Translations under genes and position numbers: made by a program | The notes under the pieces: generated by a model | Databases searched by the model: none | What the model saw: the letters and a program-made list of their open reading frames with translations, nothing else | What the model was told of the DNA's origin: nothing | Part shown: positions 10,489 to 21,216 of the stretch, piece after piece | Layout of the letters: each line of letters starts with the position of its first letter | Position numbering within the stretch: position 1 is the stretch's first letter | Assembly (NCBI GenBank): GCA_019648995.1 | Contig: BLXT01002860.1 | Coordinates: 1,327,503-1,368,073, forward strand | Source of the DNA: Plakobranchus ocellatus | Taxonomy: Eukaryota > Mollusca > Gastropoda > Plakobranchidae | Length of the DNA: 40,571 nt | Direction: 5' to 3'

Positions 10489-10767
10489 ATGGCTGATTCT
10501 GAAGCAAAACAACACTCCACAGCTAGATTAGATAGTGGCAAAGGAATTTCAGCAAACTCTGGTGAATGCAATTCCAAGTCTACACCAGCAAAACCACTTC
10601 AAGATGCAGCCCTACCCTGTAGTAATGAACCTGCCTCAAGCTCTAGATCTGGCTTTTTTTTCTCCACATCAAGCATGTTCGGATCCTGGCTGTCAAAAAT
10701 CACAGATGGAGAGAAGGCTAATATCTCATCAAAAGATCTCAATGCATTTGCTCCTACATCTTTTTGA
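10489..10767 (+). CDS. Hypothetical 92-residue protein
   Basis: The ATG (context TTC ATG G) is preceded in frame by a TAA, so the ORF is complete. The first two thirds is polar and Ser/Ala/Lys-rich without predicted structure. The C-terminal third begins GFFFSTSSMFGSWLSKITDG and ends KDLNAFAPTSF, with an aromatic patch (FFF) and a short amphipathic segment around FGSWLSKI. No signal peptide or membrane span. The WLSKITDGEKA stretch occurs again in a partial copy at 7186-7273 with only synonymous changes. I do not recognise the family. It could be a real small protein or an ORF within a terminal exon's untranslated part. Confidence 0.5.
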   Translation: MADSEAKQHSTARLDSGKGISANSGECNSKSTPAKPLQDAALPCSNEPASSSRSGFFFSTSSMFGSWLSKITDGEKANISSKDLNAFAPTSF

Positions 10768-11000
10768 TGTGGCATTACATTTGATTATATAGTGATGGTT
10801 TTTTAATTTTTTTTTTTTAACATACAATTGGCCGGGGGGCGGCAAAATTCTTAGGGTTGTGTACTTACTTGTAAAAGAACTTTTGTGAGTGTTGCAGAAA
10901 TCTCTTTCATTGTTTCAAGTGTAAAAAAAATTGATATTTTTCAATGCATTCATACATTGTTGTGTCCTTATCTTTAATAATGCAAATTTAGATCTGGAGC

Positions 11001-11087
11001 TGCATATCAATGGCAAATCAGACCTCTAAAAATTTCCTTCTTTGTGAATAGCGATTTTAGAGGTTTGATAAGCCTGCCATTGATATG
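11001..11087 (+). ncRNA. Long imperfect hairpin (miRNA-like fold)
   Basis: GCATATCAATGGC pairs with GCCATTGATATGT, and ACCTCTAAAA pairs with TTTTAGAGGT. An asymmetric internal bulge lies between the two stems, and the loop is about 20 nt. The arms are about 30 nt each. It falls in the presumed 3' UTR of the 92-residue ORF. The geometry resembles a small-RNA precursor, but it could equally be a short fold-back MITE. Confidence 0.4.
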
Positions 11088-11134
11088 TCTCTTTTTGCAG
11101 ATTTTTGTAAATTCAAGTCTTGCTTTTAGGTTAA

Positions 11135-11140
11135 AATAAA
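11135..11140 (+). terminator. Candidate poly(A) signal AATAAA
   Basis: A canonical hexamer about 370 nt past the 92-codon ORF, followed by a T-rich and GT-containing stretch (GAATGTTTTTTTGTTC). Confidence 0.4.
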
Positions 11141-11160
11141 TTTCTAGGATTTTGAATGTT

Positions 11161-13610
11161 TTTTTGTTCTTTTATTGCTCTCTCTGTAATGAAAGTGGAT
11201 TAATTAAATCTCTCTGATAAATATTTACAATACAAAAATAACATTTGCCTTGAAACAAATTCTAACAAGTATGATGTTGTGTATAAGTCTTTTGAGCAAA
11301 AAAAAAAAAATCATGTTTTTTTTTCTTCTTCATTTTGCAGGCTTTTTGAACAAGTCATGTCTTGGCACATGATCAGCATATATCTGTATCTGTTTTTCAC
11401 CTTGATAGAGATCGCAAAGTCTAGCTCCAGATTATCAGTGATTTAAGAAACAAAATATTCAAAATCGAATTTGAAACTCATTTGAATTCGTCTCAAGATA
11501 TGTAAGATTTAATGGCATCTCTCAAGATTTTTAAATACAAAATGAACTATGTAATGCTCAATATGATTAATAGAGCTGAAATAGAGCAAATTAAAGAAAA
11601 AGATATAGTTCAATAAGCTTGTGGATGTGCCATGCAAAGTGAATTTGTGTAAAAATATTATATATAGTTAGTCAAATTAAGGCCTACTTTATACAGAAAC
11701 CTATCATTAATCTTTGACAATGCAAGAGAACAACTGTTTTAGAGTTGTTAAGTTCTAAATCAGCGACTAATGGCGGTATAATATGTATAAAATTCAAAGG
11801 CAAGAAAAAAAAATTGCGTGATCAGTGTACACTTAGAAGCAGCACTGAAGATTTTTTAATTTAAATGGAACTCTCAGGAATTATAATTTATTCACTGTGA
11901 TAAAAAGTTTTGCTTTCCCATAAGAACTTTGTAATTTTGTTTATCATTGTTCTCTTATTGTACAGCATGATTTGGAAAGCTTGGAATCTCATATCTCTGG
12001 AAAGCAAGCAATTTATGTGTGTCTGTTTTTTTGTTTTTCTGAGTTTCAAAATTCATTAAAGAATAAATCAAAAATAATTTTAAAAATTGGAATATTGTTT
12101 TTCTAATGTTCAGAGTTTGATATCCTGCTTTTTCTTTGAGCTTACTATCATATTGCAGTGCACTCTGGATACATCAACATGAAGGGGCTGTTGATATTAT
12201 TGTCTATAGAAGAGAATTAAAAAACAAAAAAAAAAAGAGGGAAAAATACTCCATTGTTTCTATAACCTCATGTTTCTTCTATCTGTTGCACTAAGTTTTC
12301 AAAATGTTGAGCACTATTAGAAGAATAAGTAGATGTACTCTAACAAAACATTTGATTGTTTGCTTTCTCTCTTTCTTGAATAATGGTGTGGAAAGTCTCT
12401 AGGAAAGGAATCCATAAAAAATAACATAATGGAGGAGACCATAAAATTTTGATATAAGAGAAATAGTTGGGAAAATGTGAATATAAGAATAATTTTTCAA
12501 TTAAAAAATAGAAGACAATAATTGGACTTGATATAAAGGTCAATATTTGCAGAATTATGATGAAAGCAATGTTGGTTATGGTGGAGTGCACTGGATATGA
12601 AATACGCTCATAGTGCTTTGCACTGTTGAGGCAATGAAGAGGACATGAAATGAATATTAAGTAAAGTTATATACCATTATAAAGATAAAGTACGCAATCA
12701 TCAAATGAAGTTCTTTAAGTTGCAATGATGTTTAAACAAAATGATGATTGCGTTACACCATTACAAAAAAAAAAAAATTGAAATTTTTTAGAAGGGACTT
12801 TACTGTAAGAAAATAATAATTTAAAAAAAGAAATTTTTGGCTTAAATTTTGCTCTTTTAAAAATCTGCAGATTAATCTGCAATTTGAATTGATTGTCTTT
12901 TCTCATACTGGAATCAGTATTAAGGAAGATTCTTAAAGCAAATATTAAGAATATCGTGATGGTAATTTTTTTATTTTCGATTTTGTAAAAAATGTACATG
13001 TATATGTATGTGAATAGAATAATTTATTATGCTTGCATCTATCTCTCTTTACAATATTTTGAATTTGTGCAATTTATAAACTGAATGAGAAGGTTGTTTG
13101 GATGGTAAAACCATAAGTGTGTCTTCCATGAAGATAAATAAATTAATTGTAATGTTTTGTAATGGGTTCAATTGAATTACAGGTGAAAAAATCTAATACT
13201 CCAAACCTCAAAAGCAAAAATCTAAAAAATCAAGTCAAAGCACTCAAGATGTTAGAATTTTTTAAAAAATATTGAACAAAATGAAAACAGGATATTCACC
13301 ACACTGTTATTTTTGTTTATGAACTATCAATAATTATTCTAATCCATTGATACCAATTCATTTTTGACTTTCTGGTGCATATCTATTGTGTAACACTGGC
13401 AAATCATTATGTATGGTCCTTATTGCATTATGCATATGTTGGCAATCATTATTGTGGTTTTTGTATTGCAAAGCTTTTTAAAATTTCTCTTTTCATTTTA
13501 TACCAACAATTTTTTGTAAATACGATGTTAGGTAGGCACCACAGAATTTTTTAGTTGGATATTGGGGATAGCTGTATCAAGACAGTCTTTTAAGAAACAT
13601 CCATCTTTTC
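11161..13610. other. No gene recognised
   Basis: AT-rich, with poly(A) and poly(T) runs and several AATAAA hexamers. Short minus-strand frames at 12340-12591 and 12715-12999 are low-complexity and lack splice signals. It might be extended 3' UTR of a plus-strand transcript. Confidence 0.4.
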
Positions 13611-13619
13611 CTCTCTAAG

Positions 13620-14043
13620 AATCACTACCTTAATTGCTTTTTTGAAACTTAAGACCTCCAGATAGTGACTATTTGTTGAAGATAATGATTTGTATGCATG
13701 TCCATGTGTCATATTGCAATGTGACTGATTTTTCTCTGTTGCCACACATTTCTCAAGTCAGAGCTTTACATTTTTGAGAATTAATTGTGTGTGTAAAGAA
13801 AAATAAACTTCCAAAAATAAAAGTTCATGGAAATTTTTCTTTTACATCTTATTCCAATGCAAGCAAGAAGAAGTGTGAAATGGTCAATTGACTTTGTTTG
13901 TCCTTTTTTTCTTCTTTTATAATAACTACCTTAAATGCTTTTTGAAACTTACAATCTCCAGATAGTGGCTATTTGTTGAAGATGATCGTTTGTATGCATG
14001 TCCATGTGTCACATTGCAGTGTGATTGATTTTTCTATGTTGCC
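13620..14043 (+). repeat. 300-bp direct duplication, second copy cut by a gap
   Basis: 13626-13743 and 13926-14043 match at exactly 300-bp spacing: ACTACCTTAA.TGCTTT, then CTCCAGATAGTG.CTATTTGT, then GTATGCATGTCCATGTGTCA, ending TGATTTTTCT.TGTTGCC. The second copy ends where a run of N begins, so more units may be missing from the assembly. Confidence 0.85.
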
Positions 14044-14258
14044 NNNNNNNNNNNNNNNNNNNNNNNNNNNNNNNNNNNNNNNNNNNNNNNNNNNNNNNNN
14101 NNNNNNNNNNNNNNNNNNNNNNNNNNNNNNNNNNNNNNNNNNNNNNNNNNNNNNNNNNNNNNNNNNNNNNNNNNNNNNNNNNNNNNNNNNNNNNNNNNNN
14201 NNNNNNNNNNNNNNNNNNNNNNNNNNNNNNNNNNNNNNNNNNNNNNNNNNNNNNNNNN
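14044..14258. other. Assembly gap of 215 N
   Basis: The gap begins within the second unit of the 300-bp tandem duplication and ends in a C-rich tract (CCCCCTCCCCCCCTCCCC). Repeats and homopolymers probably caused it. Confidence 0.98.
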
Positions 14259-15950
14259 CCCCCTCCCCCCCTCCCCACTGTAATATTACATTGTTGTCCT
14301 GTTGTAATAAGAATTAAAACAAGAAGAAGAAGAATCGTCGATGGGGTGTTAACTTATTAAGCATTAACTGTAGTTTAAGAATTGTCTTTTTCAAAGTCTT
14401 TAATGACCATGACATAATGAAATTTTTGCTTGGCCTCCACTCATGAAAACTTTAGTGTACATGTGCATTCTTCTCAAGTTACAGGTAAGACAGCAGCCGA
14501 GAGAAGTTGAAAGTTTGAAGGAGTATAGAATGCATACTGTTGCTACAAAATCACTATTAATTATTTGTCTTTAAATTGGGTATTCCTGTGTCAGTGGTTG
14601 TGAAGAAAATACCCTGCAACAGGCTTTCTTTAAGATTTGAACCATGGACTCTTTATTAAGACTTTCACAAGGAATAGTGGACATTCTGGCACATACGAGT
14701 TGCTTTTTTTAACAACTGTCAAGAATTGGTAATGTGAGAATAGATTTTGTTAGATTCTAAAGGCCTGCAGCTCTCAGTAATCATTGAGTATGCAAACTGG
14801 CAAATTTGAATATCCAAAGCAATGACTTGTTGTCGTAGTCTTTAACATATTTTAGGCTTACTACTTTGTGACAGTATGAACATCCAACAATTGATTATTT
14901 CGTGGATTAAAAGAGAGCAGTGTATGAATTACTGTAGTTGAACCTATTTCTTTTATCAGTGTAACACTTTTAACAGTCAAAGTGCTTTTGTGGACCTCTC
15001 ATGACAAAAATAATACATGTAATAATCATAATAATTTGACATTTATATCGTGAAAATCCAAAGTACAATCACTGCTCTAATCACTTTTACTTATTCATGA
15101 AAAATGTTCACATGAAAATAATATGCAATAAATTTATATAGAAACTGACAAAAAATGGAAAATGAACATTTTAATATAATTTTAGGGGATATAAGATTGT
15201 TGTATGTTAAGTATAGTTTCCTCTCCCTTTTGATGTTGATATTTTTACCTTTTTATTTTTTCCCCTCACGAAAGTGTAATATTACATTGGTTCAAGAGCC
15301 CCCCCCTCTTATGCTGTCTTACAGGAGAAGAGACCCCCCCCCTTCCAAGTATAAGATTATATTTGAACGCCCCCTAATGTTTTACTATTATTTTTACAAT
15401 AATCAAAACGAAGATAAAAAGGCCAAAAATTTATACTGGTTTATTATTTTGCAATAATCAAAAAGATTTTTAGAATTAATTGGAAATAATTTTTTATTAG
15501 ATTAGGCAACACCTACAGACTTTAGTAGTTGGCATTTCAGAACCTCATTTCAAAATGTGCATACTAGGGGTGGGGGCATGCTCCCCCAGGAAATTTTTTC
15601 AAAAGGACAGCAGATAAAGCCATTTGGAGGCACTTTGGCATTAATTTAACTCATATTTTGTTCAACTCTGAAGTAAAGAAATATCTATGAGCAGCATTTA
15701 AGAATAATAAATTATTGCATCTACTAAAATGAAAATTCTGCGGAAGACTAAAAATGCAGAAATGCGGGCAACTTGTTGAAGCACTGATTTTTTTATTAGA
15801 ATATCAAATAATCTGAAATCCAATTTTAAACAGAGAGGAGCAAACAATCATCATTTGGCTCAGAACAGGGCATAGCAGGCTCCAAAAACACATTCACCAA
15901 GTTCAAGATTTGAGAGACACCCATTTGCCAGTGTGGACAGGGGCCTCAAT
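14259..15950. other. Unassigned, repeat-like C-runs
   Basis: No gene seen. TGTAATATTACATTG occurs at about 14279 and again at about 15272. Both copies are near C-runs (CCCCCCC at 15300 and 15333), suggesting an unclassified dispersed repeat. The open frame at 15155-15457 spans these runs and is not convincing. Confidence 0.4.
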
Positions 15951-15959
15951 TAGCTGAAA

Positions 15960-16135
15960 TATCTTACATATCTGTCCAAACTTAACCACCCTCAGGCATT
16001 TGTTCTGGTCTGAGCCCAACACCCTCATAGAAAAGCTGTATGGTAGTTTTTGGTACTGCGAGAGACCTGACCAAGATTGCTGAGCTTGCTAAGGCGATCA
16101 GACTGCTAATGCACTGCGCCGACATTGCAAGAATG
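15960..16135 (-). mobile_element. tRNA-derived SINE copy
   Basis: On the minus strand the head reads GGCGCAGTGCATTAGCAGTC, then TGATCGCC and AGCAAGCTCAGC, then TTGGTCAGGTCTCTCGC. The first part resembles a tRNA box A and the last a degraded box B. The downstream body (GAGGGTGTTGGGCTCAGACC and beyond) is not tRNA-like, as expected for a SINE. The exact 3' end is uncertain. Confidence 0.5.
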
Positions 16136-16235
16136 TGAAAAATAAGAGAAATCCAATATGTGGTCTCAAAAGTATAGTCATAATAAATATTAGGTGAAGA
16201 GAAAGAGAGATACACAAATTACATTCATACAGATA

Positions 16236-17660
16236 AAACTTAAACTAATGCTACTACACATGCTGTGATACAAGTCATCCAAAATTTTATTTTGTAAATT
16301 ATTGCAACATGTTATTCTTATTGTTTGAAAGCAAAAAAAAAAGTATTCTAGAAATAATTATGTATACATATTATATATATCGGAATGAACACACATATAA
16401 ATATATTACTCTACAGATATATTGGTTACAATTCAGTAGACCTTTCCTTGTTTGTATTGATTTAATATAGATTATCTGGAATTAAAGAGTATAAATGAAA
16501 ATTGTTCAAACACGTACATAAACTGTTAGTTTTATTTCACAAAGCAATTAAAAAAATTTTTTTTTTCAAACAAAGCAACCACAGGCAATTAAGCTTTTAA
16601 CAAAATTGAAAAAAACTAGCAGTGTTTGGGGCAGAAAGTTTTTATGGATTAAAAATAAGCAACATTCATGTCTGTCCACGACAAAAAGAAAGGTGTTTTA
16701 ATTTCAGATAGTTTCCATTAAATAATTAGTGTCAGCCAAAAAAAATTGCAGTTAGATGGACATTTTTCAATTTATCATAAATATTGTGGGACTCAAATAG
16801 AGTATATTTTAAAGTTCAGGAAGATTTAAAAAAAAAAAATTAACAGATGGTATAAAGCAGTCTTGAAGTGATATTTTAATACCATACAATGTCCTCTGCT
16901 TTGTGTAAATGTGAAACAAATTCTCATAAATTGGACGACAATTTTTATAAGATTATAAAAATTCTGTATTCATTAAATGAAAAGCATCATCTGTTATAGA
17001 GGTAATACTCTACATGTAGCCCTTTGTCTGATAAAACAACAGAAGAAAGTTCTGTCCCTGCAAAAATTTTTATTTCAATAACTCATTAACACGTACCGAG
17101 GAAGACAGAATATCTAAAGACTAGGCAATAAGCACACATGGCACTAATGTATACAATTAAAAAAAAAAGAATTTTTATGAAAATAGTGCCATTTAATCTA
17201 CACACCAACGAAAGCAGTGGAGGATTTTTCATTTTAAATGCTATGTGCTAAATTTATTTCAATTAAAAAGAAAAGGAATCTGAATTTTTAATATGGCACT
17301 TAATATATAGTTCAATTGATCTATTTGATGAAAAGGGGTTTTTATTATTTTTTTTTTAATCATTTTTTTATAATTCGATTTGGTTTGGGTACTTTTAACC
17401 CTTTCAATAACTGGAGTACTTGTCCCATTGGCACATGACTGTTTATTTTGAGATACACACATACATACATCACAACATAATATTATGATCTTGCCCATTT
17501 TTAATTAACATAATATTATTCAGCACCACAGCAAACTTACTTTTTATTTTTTTTTTTTTTAATTAGAAAACACTAAAATGCATGTCATTTTAGGCGCAAA
17601 AAAAAAAAAAAAATACACAGCAAACATGAAATTTATCAATGACAAAATTAAACTCACTTG
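16236..17660. other. No gene recognised
   Basis: Very AT-rich with many A and T runs. The minus-strand frame at 17259-17498 is low-complexity. Confidence 0.5.
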
Positions 17661-17663
17661 ACC

Positions 17664-17906
17664 TCAGACACAATTTAAATTGCTAAGACTAGATCTAGGT
17701 CCATCTCTTTCTGATTTGAATATATATAATATATCCTGATCAGATCCATCTAAGTCTATGTAAGCTTCTGACATTGATAAAATAACTCTTTTTTAATTCA
17801 AGGATCTTTTATCGTAATCAGATTCATAATCTTTATCGCTAAGCCGTTCATCAATAAAGCTCTGCATGAAACCAATTTTGATGTCAGCCCCAAGAATTGA
17901 AGATTT
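17664..17906 (-). pseudogene. Possible decayed exon, unknown protein
   Basis: One minus-strand frame of 81 codons has a single internal TAA (17793-17795). It reads GADIKIGFMQSFIDERLSDK, then DYESDYDKRSLN, stop, then SEAYIDLDGSDQDILYIF and on to a TGA. The composition is acidic and non-repetitive, unlike the flanking DNA. ATTGGTTTCATGCAG could be an acceptor, and TCAA/GTGAGT just past the TGA a donor. No family recognised. It could be chance or a transposase N-terminus. Confidence 0.25.
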
Positions 17907-17909
17907 TTA

Positions 17910-19960
17910 CTGAATCGAACAGTTGGTAAACTGAAATTCTACACATTGTGGACATAATTTTTGTAATATATTCTGGTTTAGACTGGCTAATTAAAACTAA
18001 CACTTAGGTACTTATTTTGGTTTAGCAATGTACTCTGGGATAAATATTTTTGATCACAAGTGCTTTATTGCAGTTTGGCTAATCAACTTCTACCAGTATT
18101 AAAAAGATATCACTTTTTTTTGGAAATTCTAAACTTTAATTTTGTAGTCAACATTGTTATATTTTTACAGTATACTGAGCGGGTAATACAATTATAGGTT
18201 TGAGTAGGCAATAGCTATATGTTGGAGTTCTATCAGAGTATACTGCACTGAGCGAAGGGATGTAGGGGCAATTTGAAAATAAAAATCAAAATAATGATCA
18301 CACTAATCAACTCTTACACCAGTTCATTTTTCTCTTTAGGAATCTGGGGATTTTTCCTTAACAAAAGAATTCCAGGAATATATTTTTTCTATTGTCAGGC
18401 CTCAAATTTAGCAAAAAGTGAAGACCATTTATTTAAAAAAAAAAATGAGAAGCATGAAACAAAAATAAATGAAGTGTAAAAAAACTTTGCCACAGTTTTG
18501 CAATTTGCCTTTGCACTCATTACTTTATGCCCCAGGGTGAGACTTTGACTGGTTGAAAAATTTTGTCATGCATGGTGTAGCTTTGAATAGATTAAAGAGT
18601 TAATAGGATTTTCACATGCTTTCTGAAGTAAAAGTTTACTTATGTTTTAGAAACCTCTAGTCAACATTGAATGCATTATACATTTACTTAAAAAGTTTCT
18701 GATAAAGTTTTAGAGCATGAGCAAAGATTATTTGTGACAAAGAAACAAACAAATAAAAAAAACATGCCAACATCTATGAAACAATTATAATTATATATTG
18801 CCAAGAAGAAATGCTAATGCCAGTGAATTAGGAAATGCGCCTGTCTCAAAAGATGGTCATTCAGCATTACACAGGGGAGCCAGTTTAAACACTAAAAAGT
18901 ATAAGTTGCACTGAGATTTTCCCCTTTCTTTTTCATCATTTTATTTAATGGGACTTGCAGAGATACATAAGACAGCATTGAGGGTAACAGACATCACAAA
19001 GCATTAAAAAGTACATAAAATGCCAAAGCATAACTCAAGATAGGAGATCAAAAAGTGCATTTTTAAAGTCATGTGCTGAATAAATCAAAGATAATTATGT
19101 TGATTTTTGTTGTTGTTGTTATTTTTGTTTTTAAGTCCTTATCCCTTGTTTTTCTGCTGTTTATGATTATTTGGTTCTAACTTCAGCTTTAGCTACAGCC
19201 ATGTAAAGATGAGTGTGTTGATCATTACACACTTTGTCAACAAAGACATCGAAGAAATACTTAAGATTGCCCTTAACATATCACAAAACCAAGCTAATTA
19301 TTAGAAAGGTAAACTGGATGATGAAAAGGTTGCTGAGAATTTTGATAATGAAGAATATATCTTATATGTGAATGGGTGAGGTATTATTGTCAGTTATAAT
19401 GATCAAGCATACCATTACCAATGGTTTGATCATAAATCCATGGTAAATGCGAAGAATTAAGCATTTCCATTCTCTTTTTAAGAGGAGTTCTTTGCTTTAT
19501 AGAAAATATAAGACATCTTGTTATTTGTGGGGTGTAAAATTTTTGTCCGTAGGTGCTGCATCGATAATGGTCAACACAGTGTAATGATTGCCTTATTTTA
19601 GAGGCATCTTTTACATTTTACTACAACAACAGCTTTAAAAGAAAAGATCAAAGCATACTTAGCTTATGTAAAACAAAAATCCTATTGAGGGGCCATTTAT
19701 TTTGCAGTAATGGTGGATAATTAAATTACATTTATGGTCGACCATTACCTTTGTCAGTGTAAATAACTGCTCAAAAGATTGGTGCGTTATAAACCCTAAA
19801 ATTGTCATTCTCTTTTTCAAACCTTTACTACACAGTGCTACACCAAAGCTCTTTAAAGCATTAGCTGAGACTGCCAAAAATAGCTCTAGATGGATTTGGG
19901 GTAGAAGGAATGAACAGTTACTTCATAAGTAATTGGATTTCTTAAATAATATAAAGCATT
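17910..19960. other. No gene recognised
   Basis: AT-rich. GATCATTACA-type motifs recur in both orientations at about 19218, 19575, 20694 and 20850. Nothing codes convincingly. Confidence 0.4.
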
Positions 19961-19962
19961 CT

Positions 19963-20190
19963 TGGTTGGCACAATCATTAGAGCGTTAGAAAAAAGTTGC
20001 CACAGTTTGGACAGAAAAGGTCATGGGTACGACCCCCCCCCCCCCCCAAAAAAAAAAGCTGGGGCTTGAAGAAAAAAGGTAGCAGAGGGACATCTAGGAG
20101 TCACGACCCTGGTGTGGCTTGGCCCCCTTAAAGTGTGAGGAGTTCTGGGCTGAAACATTTGCCTAAGGGGGATTTCTTCTCTGAAGATTC
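19963..20190 (+). mobile_element. tRNA-derived SINE copy
   Basis: TTGGCACAATCATTAGAGCG resembles box A. GGTACGACCCC, about 60 bp later, is one base from the box B consensus GGTTCGANNCC. A C-run and an A-run follow, then a non-tRNA body ending near CTGCTCTCACATGAG. It differs from the SINE at 15960. Confidence 0.55.
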
Positions 20191-20598
20191 TGGTGTCCTG
20201 CTCTCACATGAGTATTTTTCTACCAGTGCTTTTTGTCCTATTTTTAGCCATATGCAGTGAAAGAAATCATAAATATAATATGTGGAACAGATGTTTGCTT
20301 ATTCTAGGAATATTAGTGATTATCATAACACTTTGTCAACAGTTCCCTTTTGGACTTAGTCCATATAATAATCAATCATTAATTAAAGGAAATCACCTTT
20401 TCTTTCACTAAAGCATGAGACATCTGATAAATTATGATTATGTCACAAAAATCAAGTTATCTGAATCATTTACTATTGAAATGACAGCATGAACACTCTG
20501 TAACTCTTATCTAAGTGTCAATCATTAAATGGACTAAATACAGTCTAATTTAACAATTTGAAGAGACATATCCTTCTATTGATAAGAAACTAGACAAC

Positions 20599-20604
20599 TT
20601 TATT
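20599..20604 (-). terminator. Candidate poly(A) signal of the coiled-coil gene
   Basis: AATAAA on the minus strand, about 530 nt past the stop codon at 21134. It is the first canonical hexamer I see in that direction. Confidence 0.45.
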
Positions 20605-21133
20605 CTTAGCAACAGAATGATAAAAAAAAGATAACAATCATTTATGCTTATGGGTTTTCTAAAATAAAACAAAAAATGAGTCTTATGTGTGCCGATCATT
20701 ACATTGACGAAATGCTGACTTTTAGTATAGTATTGTGGTTTTTTTTTTTTTTTATAAAAAAACCACTTAATTGGATAATTTTTATAAGAATTCTCATATT
20801 CTAATAAACCACATCGGATTCAGGATTGTTTTGGAGCTTCCATATTTGTCCATGTAATGATCAACACTTTACACTACCCGGTTAGAAAAACTTCGTTTTC
20901 CTCCTTTCAATGTAGTCTGTTGTGTTTTAAATAAAATAAATTGCATTTTATGAAGGCTTAATAATCTGCGAACAGTATGATACAGGAAAGTGAGCTGTCT
21001 ATACTTTGAATTTTTAGGACTAATGTCTTATAATTTAAGAGACCAGCTTTTGAGACAGGCTCATCATTTTCAGTCTGATTATAGTTCAAAGTAAGATATA
21101 TGACATTAAGTGCAGTATTCTTAAACGACAACT

Positions 21134-21216
21134 TCACAAGTCTAAGCTGTCTGAATCCACTTCAGCTGCCTCAACATCACTTAGATCCAAGTCACTAAGA
21201 TCAAACTCTACTCTCC
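21134..21216 (-). CDS. Coiled-coil gene: last exon
   Basis: Acceptor TATTTTTTTTCAG, phase 1. It encodes RVEFDLSDLDLSDVEAAEVD and a short acidic tail ending DSLDL, stop TGA. It repeats the LSDL motif of the previous exon. Confidence 0.9.

Larger units (their letters stand above)
10344..11160 (+). other. Probable 3'-terminal exon
   Basis: A strong pyrimidine tract ending in CACTTCTCCAG (to 10343) marks the acceptor. The exon would contain the 92-codon ORF, a long hairpin and an AATAAA at 11135-11140 followed by T/GT-rich sequence. Read in phase 1 from the acceptor, a second short frame (FDQEKLTQSPSRLST, then TGA) precedes the 92-codon ORF. The mRNA could therefore end a different protein here. 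The upstream exon(s) are not certain. Confidence 0.45.

Noticed and set aside
13973-14360. Open frames across the 215-N gap
   Set aside because: Most residues are unknown, so they are an artefact of the gap.
20193-20411. 72-aa membrane-like frame
   Set aside because: It begins in the tail of a SINE copy and is T-rich. No independent support.
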